Notes: generated by a model not told the origin, from the letters alone. A stretch of DNA of 64,000 nt from Sphingomonas sp. SRS2 (GCF_000971055.1 NZ_LARW01000066.1:124001-188000), one strand, 5' to 3'. Positions 25,688 to 34,590 are shown, counted from the first letter of the stretch. Numbers and translations: made by a program.

Positions 25688-27622
25688 TCAACAGCCGCGC
25701 GCGGCGGGCTCGCCGATCACGCTGGTCCAGGCGTGATCGACCGTCGCCCGCGCCGCCGCATAGCCGGCAACCAGCGCGTCCCAATCATCGAAGCCGCAGG
25801 CCAGGGCGATCACCGGGCGCTGCCCGGGCGCGGGCTCGTGGCAATGATGCGACAACAGGCGCAGCACGATCAGCATCCGGCTCAGCGTCTCATGCGCCGC
25901 TATAACCGCGGCATCCATCAATCCGGCGCTGACCTGCGACCGGATCGCGGTGCGCAGGCGCGGATGGATGCCGACATGCTGGTCGAGCTGGCGGACATGA
26001 ACCGCGAATTCGAGATCGACCAGTCCGCCCGGCAGCAGCTTCACGTCGAAAGGCCCGCGCGGCGGCTTATGCCTTGCAATCTCTCCGCGCATCTTCACCG
26101 CATCGCGCAGCAGCGCGTCGCGGTCGCGTGGCGCGCGCAGCCGCTGGTTGATGATGGACTTCACTTCGCGCCGGGCGTCTTCGGAGCCATAGACCGGCCG
26201 TGCGCGGGTCAGCGCCATATGCTCCCAAGTCCAGGCATTATCGCTATGATAGCGGCGGTAGGTGTCGGTCGAGCAGGCAAGCAGACCCTTCGCCCCCCAG
26301 GGCCGCAGCCGCGTGTCGATCTCATAGAGCGGGCCGAGGGTGGTCACGGTCGACATCGCGGTGGTGATCTGCTGCGCGACCCGGCTGAAATATTCATTCG
26401 CGTCGAGCGGCTTGCGGCCATCGCTGCTCGCCCGATAGTCGCCGGTGAACAGATAGATGATGTCGAGGTCCGAGACATCGGTGAGCGACCGCCCGCCGAA
26501 GCGGCCGAGCGCGAGGATCACCAACTCGGCACCGGGAACGACGCCGTGATTTTCCTTCATCCGCGCGAGCACGTCATCGGCCATGGTTCGCAGGCCGGCC
26601 TCGGCCAGATCGCAAGTGGCGATGGCGATGTCGAGCGCGTCGTCGGTGGCTTCCAGCATCTGAAGGCCGAGGCCGAAGCGATAGCCGCTGAGCGCCTGCG
26701 CGACGCGGAGATGCCCGGCCGCGCGGTCGCCGCCGCTGACGAGCAGCCGGAATTCGGCGTCGAGGTCGGCGGGCGCGGGGAGTGGCGCATAGGCGCTGCT
26801 GTCGATCAGCCGGCGGATCAGATCGGGCTGCGCGATCAGGTGACGTGACAGTGTCGGTGCTTGCCCGAGCAGGCAGAGCAGTGACTTAAGCAGTGACGGC
26901 CGCGCCCGCAGCGGGCCGAACAGCACGATGTCGGCCGGCAGGCGGCAGACGATCTCGTCGAGCGCGGCCAGCGCTGCGTCGGGATCCTCGAAGCGTTCGA
27001 GCTCGTCGATCAGCATCGGTAGCACGGCGGTCAGCGCGCGCTTTTCGGACGCACGCTGGAGCACACCGGGCATGCCACGCTGCCATTCCTGAAGCCGGCG
27101 GGCGGCTGTGATCGGGTCGGCGAAGCCAGCGTCGATCAGCCGGACCTCGATCCCGTTGCGCACCCCCGGATAGAGCAGCGCGCACAGGTCGCGCGCCAGC
27201 CGGTCGTGAAGCCGCGTGGCGTCGGCGCGGATCGGGGCGAGGGTGGCAAGCAGCTCGGCCGCCGCCGCGACCGCGCCGTCGAAGCCATTGCCGGTCAGCA
27301 GCAGGCTCGACAGCGGCGCCAGGATCGCCTCGGCCTGAACGAACGCGCTTTCCAACCCGGCATGGGCCGCGTCGAAAGCGCGCCGCATCGGGGGCTGGAG
27401 CGTTGCGGGGGCAGCGAGGCTGTCGATCAGGTCTGCGGCCAATATGGCGAATTCGTCGAGCTGCGCGAACAGCATGTCGATCCGCTCGCCGCCCGACTGG
27501 ATACGCAGGGTGGCGCAGCGGCGCTCAAGCTCGGCAAGCAGCGAGGCCGGGGGAATGGGCTTATCGGCGGCACGGCGCGGACCTGCCTCGGCCAGAGCCG
27601 TAAGCATCGGATCGTGCTTCAT
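25688..27622 (-). CDS. GlnE paralogue lacking the N-terminal domain (adenylyltransferase half only)
   Basis: The C-terminal 450 residues align by eye with the adjacent full-length GlnE: the linker, SDLDIIYLFTGDY with the catalytic DxD (near residue 375), GPLYEIDTRLRP, AWTWEHMALTRARPVYG and KMRGEIARHKPP. The first 190 residues have no GSxxxDxD motif, so only one nucleotidyltransferase domain remains. The retained half corresponds to the adenylylating domain; the removing (AR) domain is missing. ATG 27622 gives 644 aa. It lies 229 bp downstream of glnE, on the same strand. Confidence 0.8.
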   Translation of the reverse strand: MKHDPMLTALAEAGPRRAADKPIPPASLLAELERRCATLRIQSGGERIDMLFAQLDEFAILAADLIDSLAAPATLQPPMRRAFDAAHAGLESAFVQAEAILAPLSSLLLTGNGFDGAVAAAAELLATLAPIRADATRLHDRLARDLCALLYPGVRNGIEVRLIDAGFADPITAARRLQEWQRGMPGVLQRASEKRALTAVLPMLIDELERFEDPDAALAALDEIVCRLPADIVLFGPLRARPSLLKSLLCLLGQAPTLSRHLIAQPDLIRRLIDSSAYAPLPAPADLDAEFRLLVSGGDRAAGHLRVAQALSGYRFGLGLQMLEATDDALDIAIATCDLAEAGLRTMADDVLARMKENHGVVPGAELVILALGRFGGRSLTDVSDLDIIYLFTGDYRASSDGRKPLDANEYFSRVAQQITTAMSTVTTLGPLYEIDTRLRPWGAKGLLACSTDTYRRYHSDNAWTWEHMALTRARPVYGSEDARREVKSIINQRLRAPRDRDALLRDAVKMRGEIARHKPPRGPFDVKLLPGGLVDLEFAVHVRQLDQHVGIHPRLRTAIRSQVSAGLMDAAVIAAHETLSRMLIVLRLLSHHCHEPAPGQRPVIALACGFDDWDALVAGYAAARATVDHAWTSVIGEPAARGC

Positions 27623-27645
27623 GCCCCAATGGGCCAGAAGAGTGG

Positions 27646-27671
27646 GGGCGCCCCGATACGCTGGGGCGCCC
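27646..27671. promoter_or_regulatory. Strong hairpin in the leader of the truncated glnE paralogue
   Basis: GGGCGCCCC (27646-27654) and GGGGCGCCC (27663-27671) form a perfect 9-bp stem with an 8-nt loop, 24 bp upstream of the start codon on the minus strand. No long T run follows in that direction. It could end or attenuate read-through from glnE, or hinder translation initiation. Confidence 0.45.
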
Positions 27672-27851
27672 TTTCGATGAATACAACCATCGATGTTTCT
27701 CACGCTACGCAACACACACTTGATGAATGCGGTGATAGCGCGAGTTCTTTAAATCGGCGTGCCTTAGACTGGTTAAAATCCCGGGAACCGTCTTTTGTCT
27801 AAAAATAGTTCCAAAGCCGGAATATTCCCGAGAAATGGGTATTTTCTGAGC

Positions 27852-30554
27852 CTACTGCGCCGTCGAGACGCGCTTCCACTCGGCGGCGATCAATGCGCGC
27901 GCCCTTTCATATGCCTTAACCAGCGACTCCCAGTCGGGCTGGCCACAGGTGCGCGCGACGAGCGGCTGCGACGCCGCCGGGGGCTCGGCCGAGGCGGGCG
28001 AGATGAGCCGCAGCGTTACCAGCATCCGCGTCATCAGCTCATGCGCCGGGATCGTCTCGGGATCGATGAGCCCCTGCCCGGCGAGGGCGCGCATCGCGCT
28101 ACGCAGTTTCGGATCGAAGCCGATCCGGTGGCGCAACTGCAGCAGGTGGACGGTGAATTCGGCATCGATCAGCCCACCCTCGACCAGCTTGACGTCGAAC
28201 GGGCCTTTGGCCGGCTTGTGCCTGGCGATGTCGCCACGCATCTTCACGACGTCGGCGGTGAGCGCCGCCGGATCGCGGTCGCGACCCAATGTCGCGGCGA
28301 TGATCGCGTCGACCTCGGCGCGCGCCGCCGCCGATCCGAAGACCGTTCGCGCACGGGTCAGCGCCATATGCTCCCAGGTCCAGGCGCTCTTGCGCTGATA
28401 TTGCTCGAAGCTGTCGACCGATACGGCGAGCGGACCTTGCGCGCCCGATGGGCGCAGCCGCGTGTCGACTTCATAGAGCGGCCCCGACGCGGTCGGCACC
28501 GACAATGCTCCCGATATGCGTTGGGCGAGCCGGTTGAAATAGGTGGTCGCGCCAAGCGGCTTGCGGCCGTCGGACTCTGGCATGAAATCGCCGGTGAACA
28601 GATAGATGATGTCGAGGTCGGACGCGTGGGTGAGCGCTCCGCCGCCGAGCCGCCCGAGCGCGATCACCACCAATTCGCCGCCGGGCACCCGGCCATGGGT
28701 CTGCTCGAACTCGGCGATCGTCGCCCGCGCCAGCACGTCGAAGGCGGCTTCGGCGACCCGGGCATAGCCCTGCGCCACATCGATGGGATCGGCGACGCTC
28801 TCGATCAGCTGGACGCCGAGCGCGAAGCGGCGCTCGCCGACGCGCTGGCGGACGAGGTCGAGCAGTTGCTCATAGCTGTCGCTGCGTTCTGCGATGGCGA
28901 ACTCCTCGACCAGAACCTCGAAAGGCGGCGGCGGCGCGAGCGCGGTCGAATCGATCAGCCCGTCAAGCAGCGCGGGGCGGCGGCTCAGCGCCTGCGACAG
29001 GGTAGGCGCATGGCTCAGTACGTCGATCAGCGCGCGGGCGAGCGAAGGGCGAGCTTCCAGCAGGCGAAACAGATTGATCGCGCTGGGCAACCCCGCGACA
29101 AGATCATCGAAGCGATTGAGCGCGTCGTGCGGCGACGGGGCTTTGCCCAGTGCGGCGACGAGCGTGGGCAGCATCGCCTCCAGCGCGGCCTGCGCTATCG
29201 GGGTGCGCAGCGACCGGCTCTTGCCGTCGCGCATATTGTCGATGCGCTGGCGTGCCGCGGCGGCGTCGCTGAAGCCGGCATCGGCCAGCGCCGCCTCAAG
29301 TTTTTCGGTCTGGACCGGGAGCCGTTCCTCGCCGTCATGATCGAGCCCGTCATAGGCGGCGCCGACCAGTTCGATCGGCGTACGCAGCAGATCGATCAGC
29401 GCGGCGCCGTCGTCCAGACCGTGCAGCCGTGCGACATTGTCGAGTGCTTCGGATTGCTTGGGCAGCCGATGGGTCTGGTGGTCGTCGACCATCTGCAATC
29501 GGTGCTCGATCGTGCGGTAGAGGCGATAGGCGTCACTTAACTGTCCTGCGAGGCCCGCATCGATTCGTCCGGCTTCGCCCAGCGCCTTGAGCGCGTCGAG
29601 TGTTGCCGGCACGCGAAGCTGCGGCTCGCGGCCGCCATGGATGAGCTGGTGGATCTGCGCGAAGAACTCGACTTCGCGGATGCCGCCGCGTCCGCGCTTC
29701 AGGTCATAGCCGGGGCCGAGAATCTGGCCCTGCGCATAATGGTCGCGGATGCGGCGCGAAATCTGGCGGATTTCCTGGACTGCTCCGAAATCGATGGTCC
29801 GCCGCCAGACGAAAGGACGGATCGCGTCGAGGAAGCCCTGGCCGAGCGCGATGTCCCCGGCGGCGGCGCGCGCGCGGATGAAGGCGGCGCGTTCCCACGG
29901 CAGCGCCGCCGATTCATAATAGCTCAGCGCGGCGTCGATCGGCAGCGCGAGCGGCGATACCTCCGGCGACGGGCGCAGTCGCAGGTCGACGCGGAAGACA
30001 TAGCCATGCTCATCACGATTCTGGAGCAGCTCGACGACCCGCCGTGCGATCCGCACCGCCGCCTCGACCGGTTCCTCGCGTGGGCGATGCGGCAGCGTCT
30101 CTGGATCGAAGATCAGGATCGGATCGATGTCCGAAGAATAGTTGAGCTCCCGGCTGCCATGCTTGCCCAGCGCGAGCGCGGCGAAACCCCTAGGTTCGGC
30201 ATCGGGTGTGCGCTCGATAATCGCTGCGCGGATCGCGCGATCCAGTGCATGATCAGCGAACGCCGAGAGATGCTCGACCACTTCTTCGAGCGACGCGATG
30301 CCGGCGAGGTCGGCAAGGGCGGTCGCGAGCGATAATTTTTGCCGCTGCAGGCGCAGCGTGACGCCGGTGTCGGGCGATTCCACTGCCGCGAACCCATCCC
30401 GAATCGCGTGGGCCAGCCCCCGATCGCGGACCGCCGCGACGGTATCGGGATGGCGCTCGGCAAGGCTTGCCAGAAATGGCGAAAATGCGCCGATCCGGCG
30501 CAAAGTGTCGGAAAAGACAGCAATATTCGCGCGCGAATTCATCGCGCTCGGCAT
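27852..30554 (-). CDS. glnE: Bifunctional glutamine synthetase adenylyltransferase/adenylyl-removing enzyme
   Basis: GlnE modifies glutamine synthetase on a tyrosine and so sets nitrogen assimilation. The 900-aa protein has both catalytic domains: an N-terminal one with GSRELNYSSDIDPILIF (near residue 145) and a C-terminal one with THASDLDIIYLFTGDF (near 640), joined by the regulatory linker. Start MPSAMNSR at 30554, or the internal Met four codons later. It is divergent from the small nepR-like gene, 61 bp away. Confidence 0.93.
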   Translation of the reverse strand: MPSAMNSRANIAVFSDTLRRIGAFSPFLASLAERHPDTVAAVRDRGLAHAIRDGFAAVESPDTGVTLRLQRQKLSLATALADLAGIASLEEVVEHLSAFADHALDRAIRAAIIERTPDAEPRGFAALALGKHGSRELNYSSDIDPILIFDPETLPHRPREEPVEAAVRIARRVVELLQNRDEHGYVFRVDLRLRPSPEVSPLALPIDAALSYYESAALPWERAAFIRARAAAGDIALGQGFLDAIRPFVWRRTIDFGAVQEIRQISRRIRDHYAQGQILGPGYDLKRGRGGIREVEFFAQIHQLIHGGREPQLRVPATLDALKALGEAGRIDAGLAGQLSDAYRLYRTIEHRLQMVDDHQTHRLPKQSEALDNVARLHGLDDGAALIDLLRTPIELVGAAYDGLDHDGEERLPVQTEKLEAALADAGFSDAAAARQRIDNMRDGKSRSLRTPIAQAALEAMLPTLVAALGKAPSPHDALNRFDDLVAGLPSAINLFRLLEARPSLARALIDVLSHAPTLSQALSRRPALLDGLIDSTALAPPPPFEVLVEEFAIAERSDSYEQLLDLVRQRVGERRFALGVQLIESVADPIDVAQGYARVAEAAFDVLARATIAEFEQTHGRVPGGELVVIALGRLGGGALTHASDLDIIYLFTGDFMPESDGRKPLGATTYFNRLAQRISGALSVPTASGPLYEVDTRLRPSGAQGPLAVSVDSFEQYQRKSAWTWEHMALTRARTVFGSAAARAEVDAIIAATLGRDRDPAALTADVVKMRGDIARHKPAKGPFDVKLVEGGLIDAEFTVHLLQLRHRIGFDPKLRSAMRALAGQGLIDPETIPAHELMTRMLVTLRLISPASAEPPAASQPLVARTCGQPDWESLVKAYERARALIAAEWKRVSTAQ

Positions 30555-30615
30555 AGGCGATTCGTACGGGAGTGCAACATCGGGATACTTGCGCCGACTG
30601 CGGCGTTATAATCGC

Positions 30616-30792
30616 ATGGAAAAGCGGAGCTCCTCTTATATGGCATCGAATGCCCGGATCGCTCAGTCGGCGACGATCAGTGCGCCTGCCCGACATGAGG
30701 GCATCGGCAATGCGTTGCGCGCCGCCTTCGACCCTGAAAATTACGGCTTGTCGGACGAGTTCAGCCGGTTGCTCAAGAAGCTCGACCGCTAA
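30616..30792 (+). CDS. Second NepR-like anti-sigma factor
   Basis: The C-terminal half, EGIGNALRAAFDPENYGLSD followed by EFSRLLKKLDR, matches the NepR pattern of two helices ending in D-EF--LL-KLD, which clamps EcfG. It is 58 aa from ATG 30616, or 50 aa from ATG 30640, which has GGAG upstream. It differs clearly from the nepR at 32760-32969, with which it shares only the core. Sphingomonads are known to carry a second NepR, and its position beside ecfG supports that reading. Confidence 0.72.
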   Translation: MEKRSSSYMASNARIAQSATISAPARHEGIGNALRAAFDPENYGLSDEFSRLLKKLDR

Positions 30793-30818
30793 CCGCTCCC
30801 GATACATGCCGGAACGCA

Positions 30819-30855
30819 AAAGCGCCGCGCTGAACCTGGTTCAGCGCGGCGCTTT
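30819..30855. terminator. Bidirectional terminator between nepR-like gene and ecfG
   Basis: A perfect 37-nt palindrome (18-nt arms around a single central base; in RNA a stem of about 16 bp with a 5-nt loop). It starts AAAGCGCC and ends GGCGCTTT, so it has T/A runs at both ends. It lies between the convergent stops at 30792 and 30884. Confidence 0.85.
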
Positions 30856-30883
30856 GCTATTCGGCCGCAGGCAAGCCAGACGT

Positions 30884-31519
30884 CTATTCCTTGCTGAGGA
30901 ATTCGACGTCGGCCATGATCTGCTGAAGGGTCGTGGTCGATGGATCGGTCTTGTGGTCGCGGCGCGAGGGCAGTTGGCCATGGTCGAGCAGCTGCTCGAG
31001 GGCGGCGCGGCCCCGGGCGACGCGGCTCTTGATCGTGCCGACCGCGCATCCGCAGATATCCGCGGCTTCCTCATAAGCGAAGCCGCCCGCGCCGACCAGG
31101 ATCAGCGCCTCGCGCTGGGGTTGCGGCAAATGGAGCAGCGCTCGTTGCATGTCGGCCAGCTCGATATGGCGATCCTGTGATGCAGGGGCCGCGAGCAGTT
31201 TGTCGGCGGCATGCTGATCCCACTCGCCACGGAAGCGGGCACGCCGCATTTGCGACAGGAACAGGTTGCGCAGGATGATGAACGTCCAGGCGCGCATGTT
31301 GGTGCCGGCCTGGAAACGCTGCCGCGCCGCCCATGCCTTCATCAGCGTTTCCTGGACAAGATCATCGGCAAGGTCGCGATTGCCCGACAGCGAGCGGCCA
31401 AAGGCGCGAAGATGGGGAATGACGCGAGCGAGCTCGGTCTTGAACTCGTCATCGGACAAGGCGACCAGTTCGGCAGCCGGCGCCTCCGCACCTGCGTCGT
31501 CCCGATCATCATCGTTCAT
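30884..31519 (-). CDS. ecfG: General stress response sigma factor EcfG
   Basis: ECF sigma factor with region 2 (LADDLVQETLMKAWAARQRF, then NMRAWTFIILRNLFLSQMRR) and region 4 (LPQPQREALILVGAGGFAYE and CAVGTIKSRVARGRAAL), in the EcfG pattern. It directs stress genes from GGAAC-N16/17-CGTT promoters and is held by NepR until phospho-PhyR removes NepR. I chose ATG 31519 (211 aa). A perfect EcfG-type promoter lies 113 bp upstream at 31632-31656, so the gene is autoregulated. phyR is next upstream. Confidence 0.93.
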   Translation of the reverse strand: MNDDDRDDAGAEAPAAELVALSDDEFKTELARVIPHLRAFGRSLSGNRDLADDLVQETLMKAWAARQRFQAGTNMRAWTFIILRNLFLSQMRRARFRGEWDQHAADKLLAAPASQDRHIELADMQRALLHLPQPQREALILVGAGGFAYEEAADICGCAVGTIKSRVARGRAALEQLLDHGQLPSRRDHKTDPSTTTLQQIMADVEFLSKE

Positions 31520-31631
31520 ATGCTTTGTTGTCCCGCTGTGAGAATATGCCGTTGGCCGTCTTTTGGTCATTAGCATAAACTGTTCCCATCACTCTTGATG
31601 CCCCGGACTTGGGTGTCCGTTGCAGTGGTAG

Positions 31632-31656
31632 AACGATGGGAACCTAGACCGGTTCC
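31632..31656 (-). promoter_or_regulatory. EcfG-type promoter of ecfG
   Basis: On the minus strand GGAAC (complement of 31652-31656) and CGTT (complement of 31632-31635) are separated by exactly 16 bp. This is the published consensus of alphaproteobacterial EcfG promoters. It lies between the phyR stop and the ecfG start. Confidence 0.85.
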
Positions 31657-31686
31657 AATAAAACCGGTCCCGAAACGAATCGTGGG

Positions 31687-32481
31687 TCAGGCCTCGACGG
31701 TTGCGGCGTTGAAGAACAGCGCCTGGCTGATCGCCGCCTTTACCGTCGACCGCTGGAACGGCTTGGTGATCAGGAAGGTCGGCTCGGGACGTTCGCCGGT
31801 CAGCAGCCGCTCGGGGAAGGCGGTGATGAAGATGACCGGCACGCTGAACTCCGACAATATGTCCTTCACCGCGTCGATGCCCGAGCTGTCGTCGGCAAGC
31901 TGGATGTCGGCGAGCACGAGGCCCGGCCGATGTGCATGCGCCTGCGCCACCGCTTCGTCGCGGGTGACGGCGACGCCGCTGACGCTGTGGCCAAGATCGC
32001 GGACGATCGTTTCAAGATCCATGGCGATGATCGGTTCGTCTTCGATGATCAGAACGTCTGTGCGGGTCTGACGATCGATTTCGGCGATCGCATCGGCCAC
32101 CAGCGCCTCTACCTCTTCCGGGGAAGTCCCGATGAGATAGCCGGTGTCGGAGACGGTGAAACCTTCCATCGCGGTGAGCAGCAGCGCCTGGCGCGACAGC
32201 GGTGTGATTCCCTGGAGCCGCGCCTGGGCGATAGCCTCGCGCTCGGCGTCGACAGCTGGTGATTCGAACTCGTCATAATTGGCCGATGCCCAGATTGCCT
32301 GAAATGTCCGGTACAGCCCGACGCGGACGTCGACATCCTTCGGAAAATCGTCCGGGGCCGCGACGATCGCCTCGAGCGCGGCACGGACATAATTGTCGCC
32401 ATGGCTCTGGCTTCCGGTGAGCGCCCGGGCGTAGCGCCGCAGAAAGGGCAGATGAGGGGCGAGTTTCTGGCCGAGCGACAT
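31687..32481 (-). CDS. phyR: Anti-anti-sigma response regulator PhyR
   Basis: This 264-aa protein has an N-terminal sigma-like domain (about 1-130; LPFLRRYARALTGSQSHGDN and SRQALLLTAMEGF) that mimics EcfG, fused to a C-terminal receiver with LIIEDEPIIAMDLE, phospho-acceptor Asp in LADIQLADDSSG, FITAFPE and KPF. On phosphorylation it sequesters NepR and frees EcfG. I chose MSLGQKL (ATG 32481). It is divergent from nepR and is followed by ecfG on the same strand. Confidence 0.96.
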   Translation of the reverse strand: MSLGQKLAPHLPFLRRYARALTGSQSHGDNYVRAALEAIVAAPDDFPKDVDVRVGLYRTFQAIWASANYDEFESPAVDAEREAIAQARLQGITPLSRQALLLTAMEGFTVSDTGYLIGTSPEEVEALVADAIAEIDRQTRTDVLIIEDEPIIAMDLETIVRDLGHSVSGVAVTRDEAVAQAHAHRPGLVLADIQLADDSSGIDAVKDILSEFSVPVIFITAFPERLLTGERPEPTFLITKPFQRSTVKAAISQALFFNAATVEA

Positions 32482-32621
32482 TGGTATCAGCACTCCCTGC
32501 TGTCATGTGTAACGGATATCCGCCGCCACGTAAGGAAGGGAAATAGCAGCCCCGCCCGCGTCGCGGAAGCCACCCGCAGCTTCCGATAATCGAATGTGTG
32601 AAAAGAGACATTCGTGATGAT

Positions 32622-32646
32622 GGAACCATCGGGAGAGTTTTTTGTT
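32622..32646 (+). promoter_or_regulatory. Possible EcfG-type promoter upstream of nepR
   Basis: GGAAC at 32622-32626 is followed after 16 bp by TGTT (32643-32646), one mismatch from CGTT. It lies about 110 bp upstream of the nepR start, in the 278-bp gap between phyR and nepR. Confidence 0.4.
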
Positions 32647-32759
32647 TCATCCCCGATGTGTGCATTTTATCGATTGTCGAAAAATGGTACGCATCCGGAT
32701 CGATCCAAGAAGGGCGGCGCCTGCCAGGGCCGTTTTTCTGGATAGCGTTGGGCAACGAC

Positions 32760-32969
32760 ATGAAGTTCAGGGGCGTGGGCCGGTTGGCACAAAAAGATGA
32801 AATCCAGTCACCGGCGAACGATAGCGGGGGAAGCAAGCCCGCGAAGCGTAAGCGAGGTGAAGCAGCGCGTGACGCAAGCGTGGGGGCCGCGCTGCGCTCG
32901 GTCTATTCGCAAACGGTCGATGAGGCCGTCCCCAACGAATTTCTGGATTTGCTGAGCAAGCTGGACTGA
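32760..32969 (+). CDS. nepR: Anti-sigma factor NepR
   Basis: The C-terminal core GAALRSVYSQTVDEAVPNEF followed by LDLLSKLD is the classical NepR motif, with a basic disordered N-terminus (PAKRKRGEA). The 69-aa protein from ATG 32760 has no clear ribosome binding site, so TTG 32748 may be used instead. It binds EcfG in unstressed cells and is titrated by phosphorylated PhyR. It is divergent from phyR and followed by the kinase gene. Confidence 0.9.
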   Translation: MKFRGVGRLAQKDEIQSPANDSGGSKPAKRKRGEAARDASVGAALRSVYSQTVDEAVPNEFLDLLSKLD

Positions 32970-33036
32970 GCGTCATGCGGGTGGTCATGTCTGCCTCCTG
33001 GCCGGACCGTTGGGTCGGCGTCGCCGCCGCCAGCGG

Positions 33037-34590
33037 ATGAACCTGCCGGCAAAACTCGTCTTCGCCCGGCTTTCAACCGGCACAAAGATGCTCCTGATCC
33101 TCTCGGCCGCGATGCTGCCGCTGGGGTTTATAGCGTTGCTGACTTCGCTCGACATGGCGCGCTCGGCCTCGGCGGAACGCAAGACCGCCGCTCAGATCAC
33201 CACCGCCATGTACGCCGCCAAGATCGATGCCGTGCTGGATATGGGCCTCGACGCGGTTCGTTCGCCCGTGGCGAGCAATCAAACGCCCGAATATATCTGC
33301 GCGGCCCTCGGCCGTCAGGCACGACTCAATCCCAGCGGGCGGCCGCCGACGGCGTTGTTCGACCGATCGGGAAGGAAGGTCTGCCAGTCCTGGGGGCCGG
33401 CGATCATATCGATTGCTCCAGCGGATCCCAACGCAGACCATGTCTGGCTCGATCCCGAGCGCCGGCTGTTCCATTTCACCTCCGCCAGGCCCGACGGCAG
33501 CCTGCTCGTAGAAGCCAATATTTCCATCGCGGGAATAAGTCTGGGCGATCAGCGCAATGAGGGGCTGCCGCTGACCCGGCTTTCGCTACGGCAGGGCGGG
33601 TCAGAAGTGACGCTGATCGATCGACGGCAAGCCAATGGCGCCGATGCAGGCAACAATCTGCTGCACTTGTCGCAGCCGCTTGCCGATGGCCGGCTGGCGA
33701 TTGTCGCCGAATATCGCCTCGCGCCCGCGCGGGCGCGCACCATATTGCTGATAACGCTGCCGATCCTGATGTGGGCGGCCGCGGCATTCACCGGCTGGTT
33801 GATCGTCAACCGGCTGTTGCTGCTCCCGCTGGGCCAGCTCAAACAGTCGATCGATACCTGGCAAGGAACAAGCGAACCGCTCCATTTGCCGCGCATGTCG
33901 ACGCCCAGCCATGAGATCCGGGATCTTGCCGACAGTTTCGCTGCCGTCTCGGCGCGCATCCTTGATCATGAGCGCGAGCTGGAGGACGGCCTTGCGCGCC
34001 AGACGAAGCTTACCCGCGAGGTCCATCATCGCGTGAAGAATAATCTTCAGGTCGTCTCCAGCCTGATCAATCTCCACGCCCGGGGGGCGGAGGGCGCGGT
34101 CGCCGCCGCCTATGGAGCGATCCAGCGCCGGGTCGATGCGCTCGCGGTCGTCCATCGCAATCATTATGCCGAACTGGAGGAGAATCGCGGCGTTTCCATG
34201 CGTGCGCTCGCGGGCGAGCTGGCGGCGTCCTTGCGCGCCTCGGCCCCGCAGGGGGCGGCGGGCATGCCGATCGCGCTCAACATGATTGACGTCCACGTGA
34301 CGCAGGATGTGGCCGTGCCGGCATCCTTCCTCATCACCGAGGTGGTCGAACTGCTGATGCACTGCAATCCGCAAGGGTCGGTGCTGATCTCGCTAGAGGC
34401 TACAGACCAGCCCGATCGCGCGACCTTGAGGATCGAGACGGTTGGCATCGTGGGCGGCACGCTTGACGACTATCCGGGCATTACCCGCTTCGATCGCGTC
34501 GTAACCGGCATCGCGCGGCAGTTCCGCTCCGCCCTGACCCAGGATCTTCAGGCCGGGCGCTTCGAAATTCAGATCAGCATATTGCCCTGA
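33037..34590 (+). CDS. PhyP-like sensor histidine kinase of the general stress response (HisKA_2 type)
   Basis: Two membrane helices (about 24-44 and 242-263) enclose a periplasmic sensor of about 200 residues. The cytosolic part has REVHHRVKNNLQVVSSLINL, the HisKA_2/HWE phospho-His motif. The C-terminal ATPase region appears degenerate: the N-box position reads ITEVVELLMHC without the usual Asn, and no GxGxGL loop is visible. In Sphingomonas PhyP acts on PhyR mostly as phosphatase, which would suit such a domain. ATG 33037 gives 517 aa. Confidence 0.75.
   Translation: MNLPAKLVFARLSTGTKMLLILSAAMLPLGFIALLTSLDMARSASAERKTAAQITTAMYAAKIDAVLDMGLDAVRSPVASNQTPEYICAALGRQARLNPSGRPPTALFDRSGRKVCQSWGPAIISIAPADPNADHVWLDPERRLFHFTSARPDGSLLVEANISIAGISLGDQRNEGLPLTRLSLRQGGSEVTLIDRRQANGADAGNNLLHLSQPLADGRLAIVAEYRLAPARARTILLITLPILMWAAAAFTGWLIVNRLLLLPLGQLKQSIDTWQGTSEPLHLPRMSTPSHEIRDLADSFAAVSARILDHERELEDGLARQTKLTREVHHRVKNNLQVVSSLINLHARGAEGAVAAAYGAIQRRVDALAVVHRNHYAELEENRGVSMRALAGELAASLRASAPQGAAGMPIALNMIDVHVTQDVAVPASFLITEVVELLMHCNPQGSVLISLEATDQPDRATLRIETVGIVGGTLDDYPGITRFDRVVTGIARQFRSALTQDLQAGRFEIQISILP

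Noticed and set aside
30586-30609. Possible EcfG promoter (GGGAT or GGATA before CGTT) upstream of the short nepR-like gene
   Set aside because: The -35 box matches only about three of five bases, so it cannot be told from chance.
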